The notes under the pieces were generated by a model. That model was not told where the DNA came from and did no database searches. It was given only the letters and a program-made list of their open reading frames with translations. 12,386 nt of DNA from Candidatus Auribacterota bacterium (GTDB lineage Bacteria; Auribacterota; JAFGBW01): assembly GCA_016932965.1 (NCBI GenBank), contig JAFGBW010000116.1:1-12386 (forward strand). Direction: 5' to 3'. Positions 7,731 to 12,386 of the stretch are shown here, in pieces (position 1 is the stretch's first letter; every line of letters starts with the position of its first letter). A program made the position numbers and the translations under genes.

Positions 7731-7795
7731 CCACGATGTAGAATTTTCCGGGAATGATAAGATATCTGATGATTTGAATTATTATTTAAATCAAA

Positions 7796-10483
7796 TCAGT
7801 CTGTGATTTTTCCCAGTTTTTTTTCAGCTTCAATTATGAAAAAGATTATCAGTCCGCAAAAAATACTGATCCCCCACTCCAAGCCACTCAGCGGAGCCGT
7901 GTGGAAAGCTTTATTCATGATTGGAATATGAACGAATGCCGCCTGCAGAAAAATCATAATAATTACACCCCAAAGAAGATAGGGATTAGTGAAAAAACCC
8001 GTCTTAATCGCCGGTAATTTAAGTGAGCGGCAGTTGAACAGATAAAATGTCTCTCCGAGAACAAAAACATTAACTGCAATGGTGCGTGCTTCCTGTATCG
8101 ATTTGCCGAATTTCAGGGCAACCTCAAACAAGGAAAATGCACCGATGCATAAAAGCATCCCCACTATGACAATACGCCATATAAGATGCCTGGATAATAT
8201 GGGTGTATTTTGTTCCCTTGGCGGACGATTCATCAGTCCGGGTTCTTTGGGTTCAAAGGCAAGCATCAATCCAAGAAAAACCGCGGTTGTCATGTTGATC
8301 CATAGTATTTGTACTGGAAGTATTGGAAGAGCGGTTCCGATTAAGATTGCTGCAAGTATGACAAGTCCCTCTCCGAAATTTGTCGGCAGTGTCCATGTGA
8401 TGAATTTTACAAGATTATCATAGACTCCCCTGCCTTCCTCCACCGCGGCTTCAATGGTTGCAAAATTATCATCCACAAGAACCATATCCGCGGTTTCCTT
8501 GGCCACATCAGTGCCGGTGATTCCCATGGCAATACCTATGTTTGCCTGCCTCAGCGCCGGAGCATCATTGACACCATCTCCGGTCATTGCGACACTATCA
8601 CCGTTCGCCTGAAGCGCCCTTACAAGACGAAGTTTGTCTTCAGGGGCGACCCGGGCAAAAACAGCAGTGGTTTTAACAGCTTCCCTCAACTGTTCATCAG
8701 TACAGGAGGCAATCGCCCGGCCGTTTATCACTTCGCCATCCGATTGTCCTGCAACACCGATTTTTCTTGCTATCGCCAGTGCCGTCAGTTCATGATCCCC
8801 GGTGATCATTTTTACTGATATGCCTGCTGTATGGCAGGATTCTACAGCCGGAATCACTTCTTTTCTGGGAGGATCGATCATGGCCTGAAGGCCCAGGAAT
8901 ATAAGTCCTTCATTGATATCTTCATGGAATATATGCGACTTTCCTGAAACTGTCTCCTTCATTGCAAAAGCAAGGACCCTTAATCCTTCAGCGGCAAATG
9001 ATTCAACTGTCTTTTGCACTCGTTCGGCATCCAGAATTTTCATGCCCTCTGGAGTGAGGCATTTCGAACAGCGTGATAAAATGCTTTCAACTGAACCTTT
9101 GCTGTAAACGATTCCTGCAATTCCTCCCGGGGAGAGATGAAGGGTTGCCATATATTGATGCTGTGATTCAAAAGGGATGACATCAGCACGGGGATTTATT
9201 TTATCTTCATTTTCCCTGAGTATCCCGGCCTTTGAAGCGGAAACAATGAGCGCAGCCTCGGTTGGATCTCCCTCGACTTTCCAGTCATCCCCTGATTTGA
9301 CAAGATTTGAATCATTGCAGAGCAGTCCTGCCTTAAGGCATTCCCTTAACACTTTGTTATTCACATCAAATGATTTGCCTCCTGATGTAAAGACTCCCTC
9401 TGAATGATACCCCGTACCTGAGACATCTATTATTGAATCATCAATAAATATTTTTTGTACTGTCATCCTGTTTACAGTCAGTGTGCCGGTTTTGTCGGAA
9501 CAAATAACAGTAGTGCTTCCCAGGGTTTCAACCGCCGGAAGCTTGCGTATGATTGCGTTCCGTTTTGCCATTTTTGAAATTCCGATCGCAAGAGTGATGG
9601 TAAGCGCCGCGGGGAGTCCTTCAGGAATGGCTCCGACTGCGAGAGCCACCGCCGCCATGAACATGTCTATCCAGGATTCACCGCGCATGATCCCGATAAG
9701 AAAAGTGACAATCGCCATGCCTATGATAACATATAAAAGAAAAGCGCTGAATTTTGCTATCTGTTTTGTCAGAGGAGTGGCAAGGATTTCGGCATCGGAT
9801 ATCAGTTCATTGATTCGTCCGATTTCCGTGTTATCGCCTATGCCGATGACAACCCCCCTGCCGGTTCCAAAGGTTACAAGTGTGGATGAATAAGCCATGT
9901 TCCTTCGATCACCAAGCACGCAGTCTGCCTCAAGAGTATCGGTATTTTTTTCAGCCGGCACTGACTCCCCGGTCAGGGCGGATTCATCGATTCTCAGTTC
10001 TTTAGTCTGCAAAAGTCTTGTATCCGCAGGGACCTTATCACCGGACTGCAGGAGAACAATATCTCCGAATGTCAGGTCTTTTGCGGGAATTCTTTTTTTA
10101 ATTCCGTCTCTTATGACAGTTGCTTCCCCTCCAACTGATTTTGCAAGGGATTCGATGGCTTTGACTGCCTTTGTTTCCTGCAGAAATCCCACAATCGCAT
10201 TGATGACAACCACCCCGAAAATCACGGAACAATCAACCCATTCCTTTAAAATACCTGTAACAAGGGCTGCGACTAAAAGAATATAAACCAGGGGCTGATT
10301 GAACTGGAGTAAAAACAGGATTAATAGAGGAGTTCCTTTTTTCGGGGTAAGAATGTTATTGCCAAAGCGGGAGATCATTTCCTTAACCTGTTCACCGGAA
10401 AGACCGGAGTCAGATGAAATATTGTATTTACCAATAATGTCTTCTTTTGAAAGCGAATGCCATTTTTCCTGAACTGTTTTCAT
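7796..10483 (-). CDS. Cation-transporting P-type ATPase, PII (CtpF/PMA1-like) type
   Basis: An 895-residue inner-membrane pump, full length for PII ATPases. The ATG at 10483 is chosen because AAGGTG lies five bases upstream; an 11-residue longer frame would overlap the previous gene. Order: N-terminal cation-ATPase domain (LSGEQV near 28), M1 53-77, M2 81-103, actuator TGES 171-174, M3 245-265, M4 with PEGLP 287-291, phosphorylation site DKTGT (Asp330), nucleotide-binding KGSVE (Lys462), TGD 561-563, hinge TGDGVND 634-640, then M5-M10. Compared with SERCA, the M4 Glu, M5 Asn702 and Glu705, M6 Asn730 and Thr733, and M8 Glu811 are kept, but Ala734 replaces SERCA Asp800. From memory this M6 block (WINMTTA) marks the CtpF/PMA1 branch. 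It should couple ATP hydrolysis to cation export; Ca2+, Na+ and other ions cannot be told apart here. It is last in its operon. Confidence 0.93.
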   Translation of the reverse strand: MKTVQEKWHSLSKEDIIGKYNISSDSGLSGEQVKEMISRFGNNILTPKKGTPLLILFLLQFNQPLVYILLVAALVTGILKEWVDCSVIFGVVVINAIVGFLQETKAVKAIESLAKSVGGEATVIRDGIKKRIPAKDLTFGDIVLLQSGDKVPADTRLLQTKELRIDESALTGESVPAEKNTDTLEADCVLGDRRNMAYSSTLVTFGTGRGVVIGIGDNTEIGRINELISDAEILATPLTKQIAKFSAFLLYVIIGMAIVTFLIGIMRGESWIDMFMAAVALAVGAIPEGLPAALTITLAIGISKMAKRNAIIRKLPAVETLGSTTVICSDKTGTLTVNRMTVQKIFIDDSIIDVSGTGYHSEGVFTSGGKSFDVNNKVLRECLKAGLLCNDSNLVKSGDDWKVEGDPTEAALIVSASKAGILRENEDKINPRADVIPFESQHQYMATLHLSPGGIAGIVYSKGSVESILSRCSKCLTPEGMKILDAERVQKTVESFAAEGLRVLAFAMKETVSGKSHIFHEDINEGLIFLGLQAMIDPPRKEVIPAVESCHTAGISVKMITGDHELTALAIARKIGVAGQSDGEVINGRAIASCTDEQLREAVKTTAVFARVAPEDKLRLVRALQANGDSVAMTGDGVNDAPALRQANIGIAMGITGTDVAKETADMVLVDDNFATIEAAVEEGRGVYDNLVKFITWTLPTNFGEGLVILAAILIGTALPILPVQILWINMTTAVFLGLMLAFEPKEPGLMNRPPREQNTPILSRHLIWRIVIVGMLLCIGAFSLFEVALKFGKSIQEARTIAVNVFVLGETFYLFNCRSLKLPAIKTGFFTNPYLLWGVIIMIFLQAAFVHIPIMNKAFHTAPLSGLEWGISIFCGLIIFFIIEAEKKLGKITD

Positions 10484-10488
10484 GTTTT

Positions 10489-10494
10489 CACCTT
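10489..10494 (-). promoter_or_regulatory. Shine-Dalgarno site of the P-type ATPase, overlapping the upstream stop
   Basis: AAGGTG lies five bases before the ATG at 10483. Its first base is the last base of the oxidoreductase TAA (10496-10494). This fixes the ATPase start and suggests coupled translation. Confidence 0.7.
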
Positions 10495-11897
10495 TAATAT
10501 AAAAACCGGATAACACTTTTTAAAGAATCTGATTTCATCTTATCCATCATCCAGAGCTCGGCAATGCGTTTGGAGAGAAATCCCATTGTAGGGAAAGAAT
10601 GCTGCAGAAGCATTATGTCATGCAGTCTTATTTTTTTCTGAATTGCAAGCGCCCATTCGTTTATCATTTCGCCTGAACCGCGTCCCACGATGATGACGCC
10701 GTATATTCTGCCAAGGGATGAGGCATACACCCTGACAAATCCTTTATCATCATGTTCGGCAATCGCCGCGCCATAATCAGCATATTTTGTCTCAATGACC
10801 TGATATTTTATTTTCCGTGCAGCCAATTCTTTCTCCCCGAGGCCGGCTTTTGAAATTTCCGGTTCGGTAAAAATCGTCCAAGGGACCGCGAAATCAAGAA
10901 AATTTTTCTTGAATGGCCAGGGAAGTATCGAATTCATCAGCGCGATCATTCCCTGATGCATGGCTGCATGAGTCAATAAATGTTTTCCGTTGCAGTCACC
11001 CACGGCGAAAATATGTTTATGGTTTGTCTGAAGATATTTGTTCACAAATATGCACCTGGAATCATGCCTGATCCCCGCATTTTCAAGCTTTAAAGTCTCA
11101 AAATCCGGCTTCCTTCCTGCCGCCACCAATAAGGCTTCCGCCTCAAGGTTCAAACCGTCCTCTGTCTGAAGTAGTATTTTCTCGCCCGATTTTTTTACTT
11201 CCGATATGCTTTTCGCATTATAAACAACAATTCCCTCATCATTAAAATACTTTTCCAGAGTATTTCCGGCATCCCTGTCACCTTGGGGGATAAGATGAGC
11301 ATCGGCATGTATGATGATACATTTTGTTCCAAGCCTGCTGAATGCCTGCGCCATTTCGCAGCCTATGGCTCCGCCGCCTATGATTATCATGCTCCGTGGC
11401 ATTTTTTTTAGCTCAAAAATATTTTTATTTGTATGATATTCAACATCACTCAAGCCCGGAATGGCCGGAATCGACGGCTCCGTGCCTGTTGCTATAAATA
11501 TTTTTTTTGCAGTTATCCTGCTTTTTCCACAAACAACCGTATGGGAATCCTCAAAAAATGCCTGCTCTCCAAGTATAATACTGGCCTTATGAAGCATGGC
11601 GCTTGTCTTTTTATCGTTGATATACCGTATGCTCTGGCTGATCCCGCTGAAAACATCAGCAACTTCCGGAGCCTCTTGTTTCATTAAACCGTATTGACTG
11701 AGTTTCTGATATGCGTGCCGTAAAAAAGCCGTCTTTAACAGGGCCTTGCTGGGGATGCAGCCCACATTCATGCATTCTCCGCCGATCCTGTCTTTTTCTA
11801 TTGCGCAAACCCTGAGACCCATCTCGGATCCCATAATGGAAACAGCCATTCCTGCCGGACCAAGACCTATGCAAATCAGATCGTAATCATATTTCAT
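10494..11897 (-). CDS. FAD/NAD(P) pyridine nucleotide-disulfide oxidoreductase (dihydrolipoamide dehydrogenase / MerA-like)
   Basis: A 467-residue class I flavoprotein disulfide reductase, usual length for the family. FAD site GLGPAG (11-16), redox disulfide GGECMNVGCIPSK (Cys42 and Cys47), NAD(P) site GGGAIG (174-179) and the second FAD motif HIFAVGD (295-301) are all present, followed by the dimerisation domain. In lipoamide dehydrogenases the C-terminus carries HxHPTxxE with a catalytic His-Glu pair. Here the block is HSFPTMGF (433-440), so Phe435 and Phe440 fall at or next to those positions. MerA's N-terminal HMA domain and C-terminal Cys pair are also absent. A true lipoamide dehydrogenase or mercuric reductase is therefore unlikely. 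It is probably one of the MerA-like NAD(P)H:disulfide or quinone oxidoreductases of unknown substrate. No 2-oxoacid dehydrogenase genes are near. It is coupled to the ATPase gene and has a good SD (11903-11908). Confidence 0.88.
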   Translation of the reverse strand: MKYDYDLICIGLGPAGMAVSIMGSEMGLRVCAIEKDRIGGECMNVGCIPSKALLKTAFLRHAYQKLSQYGLMKQEAPEVADVFSGISQSIRYINDKKTSAMLHKASIILGEQAFFEDSHTVVCGKSRITAKKIFIATGTEPSIPAIPGLSDVEYHTNKNIFELKKMPRSMIIIGGGAIGCEMAQAFSRLGTKCIIIHADAHLIPQGDRDAGNTLEKYFNDEGIVVYNAKSISEVKKSGEKILLQTEDGLNLEAEALLVAAGRKPDFETLKLENAGIRHDSRCIFVNKYLQTNHKHIFAVGDCNGKHLLTHAAMHQGMIALMNSILPWPFKKNFLDFAVPWTIFTEPEISKAGLGEKELAARKIKYQVIETKYADYGAAIAEHDDKGFVRVYASSLGRIYGVIIVGRGSGEMINEWALAIQKKIRLHDIMLLQHSFPTMGFLSKRIAELWMMDKMKSDSLKSVIRFLY

Positions 11898-11902
11898 GGA
11901 TA

Positions 11903-11908
11903 CACCTT
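11903..11908 (-). promoter_or_regulatory. Shine-Dalgarno site of the oxidoreductase
   Basis: AAGGTG, within AGAAGGTG (11910-11903), lies five bases before the ATG at 11897 and matches the SD of the ATPase gene. Confidence 0.7.
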
Positions 11909-11971
11909 CTTTTTAATACTCCATAAATAACTTAAAGAAAAACAATCTTTCAATAATATAAATTGTTCAAG

Positions 11972-12130
11972 CTATGTGCTTCTCAGATGAATTATTTTTA
12001 AATCCTTTGATTTAAAACGTGTGATCGTCAAAATTTTTTTTCTGCCAGGATCTATTTCTTCTTCAAAGTCCTGCCAGCCTTCTCCGATTTTTTTGTTATT
12101 TAAGTCCTCAAACAGTCATGATTTTTTCAT
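11972..12130 (-). pseudogene. Candidate small protein gene with an in-frame UGA at codon 5
   Basis: From the ATG at 12130 the minus strand reads MKKS, then UGA (12118-12116), then stays open for 47 codons in the same frame to TAG at 11974-11972. The open part begins LFEDLNNKKIGEGWQDFEEE and later reads DPGRKKILTITRF. It is highly charged and protein-like, not low-complexity. No SD stands at the right distance from the ATG (AAGG is about 12 bases away). Possible readings: a gene inactivated by one substitution (TGG, CGA or similar to TGA), a sequencing error, or translation from the CTG at 12115. I do not recognise the family. It lies between the LysR-like fragment and the oxidoreductase, on the same strand. 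Confidence 0.35.
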
Positions 12131-12253
12131 GTTGAGATACGCCTTAATATTTAACTCTGAAATAAAAAAGTGGATATGTAAAACTGATAAATTAAATGTT
12201 AAACATAAATTAAATAGTTAACAGGCAGTGACAATATAAAATATACTTCGAAA

Positions 12254-12386
12254 TCAGACCTGAATTTTAAACTGGCTTGTTATTGTTGAAATCAGAGGAT
12301 GAGCATTCCTGCGTTTTTTTGTGAGCATGTACACCCTGTCAAAAATTTCAGGGATATTTTTTTTGCCGAGTATTCTGATTGAATTG
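12254..12386 (-). CDS. C-terminal fragment of a probable LysR-type (NhaR-like) regulator
   Basis: The minus strand is open from the window edge to TGA at 12256-12254, giving 43 complete codons; the 5' part lies outside the window. The fragment reads NSIRILGKKNIPEIFDRVYM, then LTKKRRNAHPLISTI. The pattern 'I-E-x-F-x-x-x-Y-x-(3-4)-K-R-R-x-x-H-P-L/V-x-x-I' resembles, from memory, the end of the effector domain of NhaR-type LysR regulators. The match is short, so the assignment is tentative. The same orientation as the oxidoreductase-ATPase genes makes a cation-responsive regulator upstream of a cation pump plausible. NhaR itself activates Na+/H+ antiporter genes in E. coli. Confidence 0.45.
   Translation of the reverse strand, partial: NSIRILGKKNIPEIFDRVYMLTKKRRNAHPLISTITSQFKIQV

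Larger units (their letters stand above)
7223..7795. other. Gene-poor intergenic region between two minus-strand operons
   Basis: No convincing gene is visible in these 573 bases. The region holds the terminator of the ATPase operon (7682-7730), a tandem 11-bp repeat (7659-7680), a run of six G at about 7515, and two weak minus-strand promoter candidates: TTGAAT/TATAAA at 7590-7617 and TTGATT/TATAAA at 7437-7464, each with a 16-bp spacer. Near the ATPase stop, GATTTGA (7771-7777) and TCAAATC (7791-7797) form an AT-rich inverted repeat without a T-run. The leader of the lipoprotein gene would be long, 200 nt or more. Confidence 0.5.
11898..12253. other. Intergenic region with a broken small reading frame
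   Basis: Apart from the frame at 11972-12130, I see only AT-rich sequence. Between that frame and the oxidoreductase gene, AACAAT and ATTGTT (11941-11946 and 11962-11967) form a 6-bp inverted repeat. This could be a weak terminator or an operator just upstream of the oxidoreductase SD. No promoter close to consensus is visible. The AT-rich stretch 12131-12253 is the likeliest place for one. Confidence 0.4.

Noticed and set aside
7771-7797. Inverted repeat at the ATPase stop as terminator
   Set aside because: The stem is AT-only in large part and has no T-run; the hairpin with T7 at 7682-7730 is a much better candidate.
9483-9893. Plus-strand frame of 136 codons
   Set aside because: It lies wholly antisense to conserved ATPase motifs (M3-M4, actuator) and has no SD or recognisable domain; it is a coding shadow.
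10484-10516. Longer start for the P-type ATPase (ATG at 10516)
   Set aside because: It overlaps the oxidoreductase end and has no SD, while the ATG at 10483 has AAGGTG at five bases and the usual N-terminus of the family.
10494-11897. Mercuric reductase (merA) assignment
   Set aside because: There is no N-terminal HMA domain, no C-terminal vicinal Cys pair and no other mer gene nearby.
12116-12118. Selenocysteine at the in-frame UGA of the small frame
   Set aside because: I see no GC-rich SECIS-like hairpin just downstream, the residue is not in a redox motif, and no selenocysteine genes are in the window.
12116-12118. Alternative genetic code with UGA as a sense codon
   Set aside because: TGA ends several genes here at sensible positions, including the ATPase and the 343-1122 membrane protein.
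12021-12221. Plus-strand frame of 66 codons
   Set aside because: Its translation is Phe/Ser-rich shadow of the minus-strand small frame and of AT-rich spacer.

Overview
The window (12.4 kb, moderate GC) comes from a bacterium. The envelope proteins suggest it is Gram-negative: one lipoprotein with a lipobox and three proteins with Sec-type signal peptides. Sigma70-type promoter boxes, Shine-Dalgarno (SD) sites and intrinsic-terminator-like hairpins are all visible. TGA and TAA both serve as ordinary stops, so the genetic code looks standard. I cannot name the phylum. I see no rRNA, tRNA, CRISPR array, transposase or phage gene.

Plus strand, 1-4136. Two overlapping genes for membrane-anchored proteins of unknown function open the window, the first cut by the edge. 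A near-ideal sigma70 promoter at 1245-1272 then drives a 937-residue exported protein. Its C-terminal half carries the conserved blocks of glycoside hydrolase family 116 (GBA2-like beta-glucosidase). It starts at TTG, and its SD lies wholly inside a small hairpin. A 12+4 bp hairpin at 4171-4211 separates it from the convergent genes that follow.

Minus strand, 4239-7222. Three consecutive exported proteins follow, in transcription order: a lipoprotein, a periplasmic TPR protein 8 bases after it, a terminator, and then an exported six-repeat ankyrin protein. They look like an envelope protein-interaction module. None can be given a biochemical function. A 573-base gene-poor region (7223-7795) upstream holds the terminator of the next operon, a tandem repeat and weak promoter candidates.

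Minus strand, 7796-12386. In transcription order: the C-terminal end of a probable LysR-type (NhaR-like) regulator; a 52-codon reading frame broken by UGA at codon 5; an FAD/NAD(P) disulfide oxidoreductase with the CxxxxC centre but without the usual C-terminal His-Glu pair; and a complete PII-type cation-transporting P-type ATPase whose SD overlaps the oxidoreductase stop. The ATPase keeps most SERCA-type ion ligands but has Ala where SERCA has Asp800, as I recall for the CtpF/PMA1 branch. I infer a cation-homeostasis or stress operon with a redox partner enzyme, possibly controlled by the NhaR-like protein.
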